This document shows positions 1 to 8,392 of a stretch of DNA of 64,000 nt, piece by piece. The position numbers were made by a program, and so were the translations under genes. This DNA is from Pseudomonadota bacterium (GTDB taxonomy: Bacteria; Myxococcota_A; Polyangia; Polyangiales; Polyangiaceae), in contig JAEYWK010000092.1 in the NCBI GenBank assembly GCA_023431345.1, positions 69,524-133,523 on the forward strand, written 5' to 3'. The first letter of the stretch is position 1. Each line of letters starts with the position of its first letter. A model generated the notes under the pieces. The model did no database searches. It was not told where the DNA came from and worked only from the letters and a program-made list of their open reading frames with translations.

Positions 1-1770
1 GTAGCGGATCACCATGCGCCGCGTCTCCAGCGTATCGAGCGTGAAGCGGATACCGGAGGGGCCGATCGGCTGATCGCTGGAGGAGCCGCCGACAGGCTTC
101 ATCCACTCCGCGGCGCCCGCCACCCACGCGCGGCCGTTCTTGTCGTCACGCCGCACCCGCCAGCGCTCGAGCAGCGAGCGCTCGATGGTGTCGCGATCCG
201 TCCGCTCGAAGTTGTAGTAGTGCGCGGCGGCGCCGAGCATGCCGTCGACGGAGCTGCGCAGCTTCCGGTAGCGCGCGCGCAGCGGCACCATCGTGCCCTG
301 CTCGTGCATCGTTTCGCACAGCCACTCCGCGAGGCGGCTCTTGCCGCAGCCAGCAGGGCCGACCAAAATCACGAGCCGATGCGGCGGGCCGACGCCGTTC
401 ACCATCTCTTGGCAAATTGCCTCGAGCTTCTTGCGCTCTGCCTCACGCCCGACGAGCGGGCTCGGACGGATACTGAGAAGGCCGGGCGCGTGCTCGGGAG
501 CGGGGGCCAGATCAGGGTTCGGACCTCGGGTACCGGTGCGGCGGGTGGGCGCGGCCGCCTGCACGTCCGAGGCGCGAGCGATCGACGGAAAATCCCACAG
601 CTTCGGCAGCGCCGCGGGCTTGAACTTCTGCCACTCGCGGCGAGCGACGGCCGCAAACTCGAAGCGGTCCCACGGCTTCTTGGCCAGCATCTGGGTCACG
701 AACGCGGCCGTCTCCTCGGGCGCGTCGATGGCCAGCTTCAGCTTCGGCACGCGATCGAAGGCGTGCACGCGCAACAGCTCCTTCGACTCGCCCGTGAAGG
801 GGGCGTGACCAGCGAGCAACCGATACAAGATGCAGCCGAGCGAGTACAGGTCCGTCGCGCCGCACACGTGGTGCATCTCGTGCTGGATCTGCTCGGGCGC
901 CATGTAGCCCGGCGTGCCTGCGCCCGCGTGCGGGGCAAACTCCATCGCCTTGCTGCCGTCGAGCCGTTCGTCGTGCGCGTCTTGACGCAGCCAAGCCAAA
1001 CCGAAGTCGAGCACGTGAACGCGCGGCTCCTCGCCGTCTCGCCGCTCCACGAGCACGTTCGACGGCTTCAGGTCCCCGTGCACGATGCCGCGCGCGTGCG
1101 CGTGCGCCAGCGCCGAGAGGATCTGATCGACCGTGATCCAGATCAGCGGGAACTTGATGCGCGCGTGCGCCAGCTCGTGCAGCGACGCGCCGGACACGAG
1201 CTCCATCGCCAAGTAAGGCGAGCCATCACGCAACTGCCCGAAATCTTGAGCCTTGACGATGTTCGGGTGGTCCAAGGCCGCTAGCGCGCGCGCCTCTTTG
1301 TAGAACCACATCACGTAGTCGTGCGCGAGGTTACCGGGCGGCGGGATCACCCGCTTCACCGCGACCTGCTCGCCGTTGGCTTGATCGCGGCAGCGGTACA
1401 CGATGCCCATGCCGCCTTCGCCGAGCACGCTCAGCACTTCGTACCGGTTGGCGATGACGTGACCGGGTAGGACGGGCGTGCTCGTCGCGGCGCGGGTCGA
1501 ATCCTCCGAGAACACGGCCGCTGCCGAGGGAATGCTCGGAGGCGCGCTGTCCGCGTCGTGCTGCTCGCGCGGGGCTTCCGCCAGTATCTCTTCGTCGGCC
1601 ACTGCTTGGGGATCCGTTTTCGGTGCGGGCTTATCGCGTTCGGACTCGGTCGTCGTCGTGTTCGTGCCCTGGGCTAAGTTGCCCGGAACATCCGCCCGCG
1701 TGCGGCGGCCCGTAGGACCCGAAGCGTCACTCGGCTTCTCTCGGGTCTCCGCTTGGCTGGGTCGCGCCAT
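1..1770 (-). CDS. Ser/Thr protein kinase fused to AAA-type ATPase (C-terminus off window)
   Basis: About 590 residues are visible; the C-terminus lies beyond base 1. After a roughly 100-residue hydrophilic N-terminal tail comes a Hanks-type kinase: glycine loop GEGGMG near residue 118, the AVK lysine near 137, catalytic loop VHGDLKPSN near 232, DFG near 257 and the GTPGYMAPEQ activation segment near 288. A second module follows with a Walker A motif GPAGCGKS near residue 472, as in kinases fused to STAND/AAA signalling ATPases. The catalytic loop reads HGD instead of HRD, so Asp is kept but Arg is lost. The ATG at 1770 was chosen because the frame is open from it and it precedes the tail. The gene diverges from glyA. 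The role is signal transduction; the partner is unknown. Confidence 0.9.
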   Translation of the reverse strand, partial: MARPSQAETREKPSDASGPTGRRTRADVPGNLAQGTNTTTTESERDKPAPKTDPQAVADEEILAEAPREQHDADSAPPSIPSAAAVFSEDSTRAATSTPVLPGHVIANRYEVLSVLGEGGMGIVYRCRDQANGEQVAVKRVIPPPGNLAHDYVMWFYKEARALAALDHPNIVKAQDFGQLRDGSPYLAMELVSGASLHELAHARIKFPLIWITVDQILSALAHAHARGIVHGDLKPSNVLVERRDGEEPRVHVLDFGLAWLRQDAHDERLDGSKAMEFAPHAGAGTPGYMAPEQIQHEMHHVCGATDLYSLGCILYRLLAGHAPFTGESKELLRVHAFDRVPKLKLAIDAPEETAAFVTQMLAKKPWDRFEFAAVARREWQKFKPAALPKLWDFPSIARASDVQAAAPTRRTGTRGPNPDLAPAPEHAPGLLSIRPSPLVGREAERKKLEAICQEMVNGVGPPHRLVILVGPAGCGKSRLAEWLCETMHEQGTMVPLRARYRKLRSSVDGMLGAAAHYYNFERTDRDTIERSLLERWRVRRDDKNGRAWVAGAAEWMKPVGGSSSDQPIGPSGIRFTLDTLETRRMVIRY

Positions 1771-1943
1771 CGCACGGGTCGAGTTTAGCCACCTGCTACC
1801 CCACGTCGAGATCTGCTCTGTCAGGCAATGACCAAGCGCAGCCCGCCGGCCAACCGAAACTTCGTCTACCCATGGTGGAACTTGGATTATTTAACAATTT
1901 CGAATAGTTAACTCAGTGTGGCGCACTTTCGTAACGAGAGCTA
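1771..1943. promoter_or_regulatory. Divergent kinase/glyA intergenic region with AT-rich dyad
   Basis: This gap separates two divergent genes. It holds an AT-rich island at about 1881-1915 that stands out from the GC-rich surroundings. The island contains the inverted repeat TTAAC (1891-1895) and GTTAA (1907-1911) with an 11-nt spacer. It probably holds the glyA promoter and perhaps an operator. No confident -35/-10 pair could be assigned. Confidence 0.35.
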
Positions 1944-3224
1944 GTGTGCGCCTCCCCTATGGCGCCCCAGAAGCTCCTTGATCCATCCCTCGCCGAACGT
2001 GACCCCGAGATCGCCCGCCTCATCAAGGAAGAGGAGGTGCGCGAGACCGTGAAGCTGCGCCTCATCCCGAGCGAGAACTACGCCTCGCGCGCGGTCCTCG
2101 AAGCGACCGGTTCGATTCTGACGAACAAATACTCAGAGGGTTACGCCGGCAAGCGCTACTACGAAGGACAGCAGATCATCGACCAGGTCGAGGAGCTGGC
2201 GGTATCGCGCCTGAAGGCGCTCTTCGGCGCTGAGCACGTCAACGTACAGCCCTACAGCGGCAGCCCGGCCAACCTCGCCGTTTACCTGGCGTTCTGCAAC
2301 GCGGGCGACACCATCATGGGCCTCGGCCTCCCGAGCGGTGGTCACCTCACGCACGGCTCGCACGTCAGCATCACGGGTCGCTACTTCAAGGCCGTCGGTT
2401 ACAACGTGCGCGAGAGTGACCAGCGCATCGACTTCGACGAGGTGCGCAAGCTCGCGCTCGAGCACCGCCCGAAGATCTTGTGGGCCGGCACGACGGCGTA
2501 CCCGCGGGTGCTGGATTTCGCGAAGTTCCGCGAGATCGCCGACGAGGTCGGGGCCAAGCTCTGCGCCGACATCGCGCACATCTCCGGCTTGGTCGCGGGC
2601 GGCGTTCACCCCTCGCCCGTCGGCATCGCCGACGTGATCACGAGCACCACCCACAAGACGCTGCGCGGTCCGCGCGGCGGCATCGTGATGTGCAAAGCCG
2701 AGCACGCGAAGGACATCGACCGCGCGGTGTTCCCAGGCCTGCAGGGCGGCCCGCACAACCACACCACCGCCGGCATCGCGGTCGCGGCCAAAGAGGCCAG
2801 TACGCCCGAGTTCAAGCAGTACGCAGCGAGCGTCGTTTCGAACGCGAAGGTGCTGGCGGAGTCGCTGCTCGGCAAGGGCTTCAACCTCGTCACGGGCGGC
2901 ACCGACAATCACCTGATCTTGCTCGATCTCCGCAGCAAGAACATCACCGGCAAGCTCGCGGCCAAGGCCCTCGATCGCGCCGGCATCGTCGGAAACTACA
3001 ACTCGATCCCGTTCGATCCGCGTAAGCCCTTCGACCCGTCGGGCTACCGCATCGGCACGCCGTCGGTCACCTCGCGCGGCATGGGCAAGGACGAAATGGT
3101 GCGCCTCGCCGGCTGGATGGACCAAGTCGTCTCGAACGCTTCCGACGAGAAGCTGCTCGATCGCATCGCCGCCGAGATCGCGGAGATGTGCAAATCCTTC
3201 CCTGCTCCCGGCATCGCGATCTGA
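1944..3224 (+). CDS. glyA: Serine hydroxymethyltransferase
   Basis: A PLP enzyme that interconverts serine and glycine while loading one-carbon units on tetrahydrofolate, in the cytoplasm. Family landmarks are the N-terminal SENYAS segment, LTNKYSEGYAGKRYY, GGHLTHG, the D-I-A-H-I-S-G segment and the PLP lysine in TTHKTLRGPRGG near residue 237. Length (426 aa) is normal. Two positions differ from the usual bacterial form: IPSEN where IASEN is common, and PSGGHLTHG where AHGGHLTHG is common. This suggests a divergent GlyA subfamily. The GTG at 1944 has a purine run (GAGAG) just upstream; an in-frame ATG at 1959 is an equally possible start with no clear ribosome-binding site. It is monocistronic and followed by a hairpin. 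Confidence 0.95.
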   Translation: MCASPMAPQKLLDPSLAERDPEIARLIKEEEVRETVKLRLIPSENYASRAVLEATGSILTNKYSEGYAGKRYYEGQQIIDQVEELAVSRLKALFGAEHVNVQPYSGSPANLAVYLAFCNAGDTIMGLGLPSGGHLTHGSHVSITGRYFKAVGYNVRESDQRIDFDEVRKLALEHRPKILWAGTTAYPRVLDFAKFREIADEVGAKLCADIAHISGLVAGGVHPSPVGIADVITSTTHKTLRGPRGGIVMCKAEHAKDIDRAVFPGLQGGPHNHTTAGIAVAAKEASTPEFKQYAASVVSNAKVLAESLLGKGFNLVTGGTDNHLILLDLRSKNITGKLAAKALDRAGIVGNYNSIPFDPRKPFDPSGYRIGTPSVTSRGMGKDEMVRLAGWMDQVVSNASDEKLLDRIAAEIAEMCKSFPAPGIAI

Positions 3225-3237
3225 TCTGCTGAGCCCA

Positions 3238-3261
3238 GGGGGCTGCCCCATCGCAGCCCCC
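3238..3261 (+). terminator. Hairpin after glyA
   Basis: Perfect 8-bp stem GGGGGCTG / CAGCCCCC with an 8-nt loop, starting 13 nt after the glyA stop. No T-tract follows, so it is a candidate terminator or 3'-stabilising hairpin rather than a classic intrinsic terminator. Confidence 0.5.
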
Positions 3262-3399
3262 CGGCGCTGCTGCCGTCGACGCGCCGGCACGCCGGACGAT
3301 ACGGTGGTTTTGGCGAGCCGCGAAGAGCTCTTGCGTGAACGCGGCGCCGCCCACGAAGCTCCTGCGGCGCCGAGCTTCCTATGAAATAATCGGGGACTC

Positions 3400-5163
3400 A
3401 TGCATCCGTTACGGCGACTGTTTCAGCACGCGGGCGCGTATCGAAGAGACGTGGCGTGGGCCAGCGCCTTTTCGGTGCTGAACAAGCTGTTCGACGTCTT
3501 GCCCGAGGTGCTGATTGGCGTCGCGGTCGACGTCGTGGTGAATAAAAAATCGTCGTTTTTGGCGCGCTTCGGCGTCGCCGAGCCGCATCAGCAGCTGATG
3601 GCGCTAGCCGTGATCACGGTGCTGGTTTGGGTGTTCGAGTCGGCGTTCGAGTACCTGTACGCGGTGCGCTGGCGAAACCTCGCCCAGAACCTGCAGCACG
3701 ATCTGCGCATGCAGAGCTACGCGCACGTGCAAAAGCTGGAGCTCTCCTGGTTCGAGCGCACCCGCACCGGCACGCTCATGAGCACCCTGAACGACGACAT
3801 CAACCAGATGGAGCGCTTCCTCAACGGCGGCGCCAACGACCTGATTCAGGTACTCACGGGCACGGTGCTGGTCGGCGCCGTGTTCTTCAGCCTCACGACG
3901 AAGATCGCGTTTCTGGCGCTGGTCCCCATCCCGCTGATTATCTACGGCGCCTTCTGGTTTCAGGCGCGGCTCGCGTCGCGCTACGCGGCGGTGCGTGAAG
4001 CCGCCGGCACGCTCAACGCGCGCTTGAACAACAACTTGCTCGGCATCGCCACCATCAAGGCCTACGCCGCCGAGGACTACGAGGCCGAGCGCATCCGCGA
4101 GAGCTCCGAGCTGTACCGCGGCTCCAACGCCTTCGCGATCCGCTTCTCGGCCGCCATCACGCCCGTCATCCGCATGGCGATTCTGGCGGGGTTCACGGTG
4201 ACGCTGCTCTACGGCGGCTTCCTCGCGCTGCGCGGCGAAATCGGCGTCGGGAGCTACTCGGTGCTCGTCTACCTGACGCAGCGCCTGCTCTGGCCGATGA
4301 CGCGGCTCGCCGACATGTCGGACCTCTATCAGCGCTCGATGGCGTCCGTCACGCGAGTCATCGATCTCGTCGAAACACCCGTCAAGATCGGCTACGCGGG
4401 CCAGCCGCTCTCGGCGCGCGACGTGCAGGGCGCGCTCAAGTTCGAAGACGTCGACTTCGCCTACGGCGACGCGCCGACGCTGCAAAGCATCTCGCTCGAC
4501 GTCTCCCCCGGTCAAACCATCGCCTTCGTGGGCGGAACGGGCGGCGGTAAGAGCACGCTCGTCAAGCTGCTGCTGCGCTTCTACGAGCCGACGCGCGGCC
4601 GCATCTTGCTCGATGGCCAGCCCATCAGCGAGCTTCATCTACAGGCGCTGCGCCGGTGTATCGGCTACGTCGCGCAAGACAGCTTCTTGGCGGACACCAC
4701 TGCGGCACAGAACATCAGCTACGGCCTCGAGCAGGTGACGCGGGAGGAAGTCGTGGCCGCTGCCGTCGCGGCCGAAGCTCACGATTTCATCTCCGCTCTA
4801 CCGAACGGCTACGACACCGAGCTGGGCGAGCGCGGCCAAAAGCTCTCCGGTGGTCAGCGCCAGCGCATCGCGCTCGCCCGCGCCATCGTGCGAAACCCCC
4901 GAATTTTGGTGCTCGACGAAGCCACCAGCGCCGTCGACAACGAGACCGAAGCGGCCATCCAGCGCTCGCTCGACAAGCTAGTGGTCGGGCGGACGAGCCT
5001 GATCATCGCGCACCGACTCTCGACGGTACGCCGCGCTCACTGCATCCACGTCCTCGAAGCCGGGCGTATCGTCGAATCCGGTACTCACGACTCGCTCGTC
5101 GCCCGCGGCGGCCTCTACGCCAGCCTGTGGCGTCTTCAAACCGGGGCTCGCGCCGCGTCGTAG
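3400..5163 (+). CDS. ABC exporter, fused membrane and ATPase domains
   Basis: A half-transporter of the MsbA/MdlB type: an N-terminal six-helix exporter domain (about residues 15-310) followed by an ABC ATPase. Walker A is GGTGGGKST near residue 378, the signature LSGGQRQR near 482, Walker B LVLDEATSAVD near 506, and the switch histidine lies in IIAHRLST. At 587 aa it is the usual length for a homodimeric exporter. Substrate cannot be read from sequence; lipids, peptides or drugs are all possible. A GGGGA purine stretch precedes the ATG at 3400 with short spacing. No partner transporter gene is adjacent, which fits a homodimer. Confidence 0.93.
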   Translation: MHPLRRLFQHAGAYRRDVAWASAFSVLNKLFDVLPEVLIGVAVDVVVNKKSSFLARFGVAEPHQQLMALAVITVLVWVFESAFEYLYAVRWRNLAQNLQHDLRMQSYAHVQKLELSWFERTRTGTLMSTLNDDINQMERFLNGGANDLIQVLTGTVLVGAVFFSLTTKIAFLALVPIPLIIYGAFWFQARLASRYAAVREAAGTLNARLNNNLLGIATIKAYAAEDYEAERIRESSELYRGSNAFAIRFSAAITPVIRMAILAGFTVTLLYGGFLALRGEIGVGSYSVLVYLTQRLLWPMTRLADMSDLYQRSMASVTRVIDLVETPVKIGYAGQPLSARDVQGALKFEDVDFAYGDAPTLQSISLDVSPGQTIAFVGGTGGGKSTLVKLLLRFYEPTRGRILLDGQPISELHLQALRRCIGYVAQDSFLADTTAAQNISYGLEQVTREEVVAAAVAAEAHDFISALPNGYDTELGERGQKLSGGQRQRIALARAIVRNPRILVLDEATSAVDNETEAAIQRSLDKLVVGRTSLIIAHRLSTVRRAHCIHVLEAGRIVESGTHDSLVARGGLYASLWRLQTGARAAS

Positions 5164-5275
5164 CGGAAGAGCGAGAACGAGATTCCCACAGGAGGGGTGG
5201 CGGGGAAGGCGGCGCTCGGGTTCCGTAGTGAGGACCGAGGGCTTGGCCTTCTTCATCCAGGCTAGGCCGCGGGCG

Positions 5276-6136
5276 TTAAGATTGGTTCAGGAGGCCCTGC
5301 AGGCGAGCGGGCGGGATGCGGAACTCGCGCTTGCAGTACTCGCAGGCGATCTCCAGGACCTCGCCGCTCGCGAGCAGATGCTCGATGTCGTGGCGCGGCA
5401 GCGTCGCGATGGCGGAGACGACTCGCAGCTCGTTGCACCAGCACTCGAAGGCGACCGAGCTCTCTTCGAGCTTGGTGTACGCCATGCCGTAGAGCAGCTC
5501 GTCGAGCAGCGTGGCCGGCGTGAAATCGGGCGATTTCAGCAGGTCGTCGATGGTCTCGAAATCCTTGAGGCGCTCCGCCATCACCATCAGCGGGCCGCGG
5601 CCCACCTCGGGCAAGAGCTGTACGAGGTACCCGCCTGCAGCGCTGACCTGCTCCCCATCCAGCAGCGTGCCCATCGCCAACATCGACACGACCTGCTCGG
5701 AGGTTTGCATGTACTCCATGAGCGCCCGTGAGATGCTCCGCCCGCCGTCGGTCGGCACCTCGACGAAGCCTTGATTGATCTTGCCGTCGGGCAAGGTGCG
5801 CATCATCTGCATGATCGCGCCCGGCCCGAGCTCGACCTGTTGCGCGCCGCTCGCCAGCTGCACGAGCCCGCGCGTTTTACCCGACGGGTGAGAGTCGGCG
5901 ACCAGGCTGCCGCTGCCCGAGGAGCCCTTCAAGATACCCTGGACGCGCAAGTTGGGCGCCATCGTCTCGCGGAACAGCACCGAGCCCGTCACCAGGTCAC
6001 CCAAGTGACGGCCCGTCACCCCCGCGGCGCCTTGAGCTTTGAGGACGTGCTGCACGGTGCTCGTGGTGCGCACCACGATCACGCGGAAGGCGCCGTCGTC
6101 GGTGATGGCGCGAAGAACGGAGTCAGAGCTTTGCAT
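5276..6136 (-). CDS. hslO: Redox-regulated chaperone Hsp33
   Basis: Hsp33 is a cytoplasmic holdase switched on by oxidation, when four zinc-bound cysteines form disulfides. This 286-aa protein has the family's N-terminal substrate-binding fold and the C-terminal redox switch: a CxC pair (Cys232, Cys234) and a CxxC pair (Cys265, Cys268), 30 residues apart as expected. Its ATG lies 3 nt after the yacG stop codon, so the two genes are cotranscribed. No missing key residue was seen. Confidence 0.94.
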   Translation of the reverse strand: MQSSDSVLRAITDDGAFRVIVVRTTSTVQHVLKAQGAAGVTGRHLGDLVTGSVLFRETMAPNLRVQGILKGSSGSGSLVADSHPSGKTRGLVQLASGAQQVELGPGAIMQMMRTLPDGKINQGFVEVPTDGGRSISRALMEYMQTSEQVVSMLAMGTLLDGEQVSAAGGYLVQLLPEVGRGPLMVMAERLKDFETIDDLLKSPDFTPATLLDELLYGMAYTKLEESSVAFECWCNELRVVSAIATLPRHDIEHLLASGEVLEIACEYCKREFRIPPARLQGLLNQS

Positions 6137-6139
6137 GGT

Positions 6140-6325
6140 TCAAGAGAGAGACTGGTCTTCAGTGTCGAGCTGCGCTTCTTCGCGCGAAACCGGGATGCGG
6201 TAGGCCTCGCTCAGCCAGTTGCCAAGGTCGACCATTTTGCACGGCGTAGAGCAAAATGGGCGCGGGCCGAAGTCGGCGGGGACGTCGGGTAGCACCTTCT
6301 TACAGATGGGGCACTCGATGCGCAT
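6140..6325 (-). CDS. yacG: DNA gyrase inhibitor / zinc-binding protein YacG
   Basis: A 61-residue zinc-ribbon protein with the YacG cysteine pattern: C5-x2-C8 in CPICK and C25-x3-C29 in FCSTPCK, followed by the conserved V-D-L-G-N-W-L segment. In E. coli YacG binds GyrB and blocks DNA binding by gyrase. It is first in a two-gene unit with hslO. Length is typical. Confidence 0.93.
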   Translation of the reverse strand: MRIECPICKKVLPDVPADFGPRPFCSTPCKMVDLGNWLSEAYRIPVSREEAQLDTEDQSLS

Positions 6326-6343
6326 GGCTCCGCCACTCTAGCA

Positions 6344-6362
6344 TGAGCCCGCTCCGGGCTCA
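6344..6362 (-). terminator. Hairpin overlapping the NUDIX stop codon
   Basis: Perfect 8-bp stem TGAGCCCG / CGGGCTCA with a 3-nt loop. On the minus strand the first three bases of the stem are the TGA stop of the upstream NUDIX gene. It separates that gene from yacG. No T-run follows. Confidence 0.5.
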
Positions 6363-6917
6363 CGGGCGCGGCGCGCCTCTTTGCGAGCGTCGGGCCAAGA
6401 CCTCGAGCGCGCGCGCGTGCGAGGGGAAGGCCAAATCTGCCTCTGTGAGCGTCGACGGGGGGAGCCAAACGATCTCGGTGACGTCGTCGAGCGGGCTCGC
6501 CTTTCGTGACGTCACCCGCGCCAAGAAGAACAGATCGACGACCGGATACTCGACGCCGCGATACGCGTACAGGTTCGGGAAGCTGGCCAGAAACTCTACT
6601 CCGTCGAGCGACACGCCGGCCTCTTCGCGCACCTCGCGTATCGCAGCGCTCTCGGCCGTCTCACCGCGATCGATGAAGCCGCCGGGCAGCGCCAGCTTGT
6701 CTTTGCCCGGGTCGCGCGCGCGCCGGATGAATAGGCCGTGACCGTCGGCGCCGACGATCACCACCGCCGAGGAAACGGCGACGTTGTAGTAGTAGACGAA
6801 GCCGCAAGGGCCACACACGAAGCGCACGGCGTCCACCTCGCCGCTGCGCGGCGCACCGCAGCTCGGACAATGCTTGAACACGGCGCTCGGTGGCGCGCTC
6901 GGCGCGAGGCTCGGCAC
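6360..6917 (-). CDS. NUDIX hydrolase with N-terminal zinc ribbon
   Basis: A 185-aa protein hydrolysing a nucleoside-diphosphate-linked compound. The Nudix box is intact: G-F-I-D-R-G-E, seven residues, then R-E-V-R-E-E-A-G. A zinc-ribbon pair, CPSC and CGPC, precedes it, as in NudC/NADH-pyrophosphatase-like and related ADP-sugar hydrolases. The start is set by GGAGGA followed 8 nt later by a GTG at 6917; this Shine-Dalgarno overlaps the last codons of hemL. The frame stays open further upstream but there it only shadows hemL. It is likely cotranscribed with hemL. Substrate is unknown. Confidence 0.88.
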   Translation of the reverse strand: MPSLAPSAPPSAVFKHCPSCGAPRSGEVDAVRFVCGPCGFVYYYNVAVSSAVVIVGADGHGLFIRRARDPGKDKLALPGGFIDRGETAESAAIREVREEAGVSLDGVEFLASFPNLYAYRGVEYPVVDLFFLARVTSRKASPLDDVTEIVWLPPSTLTEADLAFPSHARALEVLARRSQRGAPRP

Positions 6918-6921
6918 GACT

Positions 6922-8199
6922 TCATTCCTCCAACGCCGCGCGCGCCGCCTCGACGGTGCGCTCGATGTCGTCGTCGGTGTGCGCCGCCGAAACGAACGCG
7001 GCTTCGAACTGCGACGGAGGGAAATAGATGCCGCGCGCGGTGAGGCCACGATGGAACCGCGCAAAGCGCTCGCGGTCCGACGCGGCCGCGTCCGTCCACG
7101 AGCGCACCGGGCCGCGGCGGAAGAACAGCGTCAACATGGAGCCCACGCGCTGCACGACGCCATCGACGCGAGCGTCACGCAGCGCGCGCTCGAGCCCCAC
7201 CTGCAGCTTGCTCGAGCTGGCCTCGAGCCGCTCGTAAACGTCGGGGACGAGCGCGCCCAGCGTCGCGAGCCCGGCCGCGATCGCGAGCGGGCTGCCGCTG
7301 AGCGTGCCCGCCTGGTAGACCGGGCCGAGCGGCGCGATGCCCTGCATGATCTCGCGTTTACCGCCGTAAACCGCGAGAGGCATCCCGCCGCCCACGATCT
7401 TCCCCAAGCACGTCATGTCGGGCGTCATGCCGAACAAGCCCTGCGCGCCCGCGCGCGACAAGCGCGAGCCGGTCATGACCTCGTCGAAGATCGACACGGC
7501 GCCGTGCACTCGACACAGCTCGAGCAGCGTCTCCAGAAAGCCGGGCTGAGGCGGGACGAGGCCCATGTTGCCCACCACCGGCTCCACGATCACGGCCGCG
7601 ATGCGGCTCCCGTCGCGGGCGAACAGCTCGCTCAGCGCGGCTACGTCGTTGAACGGCAGGCTGGCGGTGGTAGCGACGACCCCCGCGGGAACGCCGCCGG
7701 AATCGGGGTTCCCGAAGGTCGCGAGCCCGCTGCCGGCCTTGACGAGCAGGGCGTCCGAATGGCCGTGATAACAGCCGTCGAACTTGACGATCACGTCGCG
7801 GCCCGTGAAGCCGCGCGCCGCACGGAGCGCGCTCATCGTCGCTTCGGTGCCGCTCGATACGCAGCGCAGCATCTGCATGCTGGGGTAGCGCTCGACGACG
7901 GCTTCTGCGAAGCGAACCTCGAGCTCGGTGGGCGCGCCGAAACCGAGACCGAGCTCCGCCGTCGACTGCACGGCCCGGATCACGTCGGGGTGGGCGTGAC
8001 CGAGCACGGCCGGCCCCCAGCTGCCGACGTAGTCGATGTACTCGCGGCCGTCGGCGCCGAAGAGCTTCGAGCCCTTGGCGGAGGCGATGAAGATGGGGGC
8101 GCCTCCTACGGCTCGGAAAGCACGCACCGGCGAGTTCACGCCGCCGGGGAGCAAGCTCTCCGCGCGCGCGAGAAGACGGGCAGAAGTCTCGTCACTCAT
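6922..8199 (-). CDS. hemL: Glutamate-1-semialdehyde 2,1-aminomutase
   Basis: A PLP-dependent enzyme making 5-aminolevulinate in the C5 tetrapyrrole pathway (cytoplasm). The 425-aa protein has the class III aminotransferase fold with D-G-C-Y-H-G-H, F-D-E-V-M-T-G-S-R and the PLP lysine in CLGKIVGGGMPLAV near residue 267, the position usual for the family. The N-terminal segment LLPGGVNSPVRAF is diagnostic. Four nucleotides separate its stop from the NUDIX start. Its upstream leader contains a strong hairpin (8231-8259). Confidence 0.96.
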   Translation of the reverse strand: MSDETSARLLARAESLLPGGVNSPVRAFRAVGGAPIFIASAKGSKLFGADGREYIDYVGSWGPAVLGHAHPDVIRAVQSTAELGLGFGAPTELEVRFAEAVVERYPSMQMLRCVSSGTEATMSALRAARGFTGRDVIVKFDGCYHGHSDALLVKAGSGLATFGNPDSGGVPAGVVATTASLPFNDVAALSELFARDGSRIAAVIVEPVVGNMGLVPPQPGFLETLLELCRVHGAVSIFDEVMTGSRLSRAGAQGLFGMTPDMTCLGKIVGGGMPLAVYGGKREIMQGIAPLGPVYQAGTLSGSPLAIAAGLATLGALVPDVYERLEASSSKLQVGLERALRDARVDGVVQRVGSMLTLFFRRGPVRSWTDAAASDRERFARFHRGLTARGIYFPPSQFEAAFVSAAHTDDDIERTVEAARAALEE

Positions 8200-8230
8200 G
8201 CGCCCGTTGTACCTCAGCGCTACCGCGGCT

Positions 8231-8266
8231 CGCCCCCTCCGATCGGCGCGGCGGGGGCGCTTTTTT
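8231..8266 (+). terminator. Intrinsic-terminator-like hairpin upstream of hemL
   Basis: A 7-bp GC stem CGCCCCC / GGGGGCG with a 15-nt loop, followed one base later by TTTTTT on the plus strand. It has textbook intrinsic-terminator form, but it points in the plus direction where no annotated gene ends. On the minus strand it is a hairpin in the hemL 5' leader, ending about 31 nt before the ATG. Confidence 0.5.
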
Positions 8267-8392
8267 CGGCTCGACCGCCCTCCGTCTCGTCCTGCGCACG
8301 CCCCATAACCATCCGAAACTACTAGTTTAACGATGGACGGCGCCTCTCACCTGCACGACGGCGCTGGCCATCGGGCCGCGTCGCTGCCCGCG

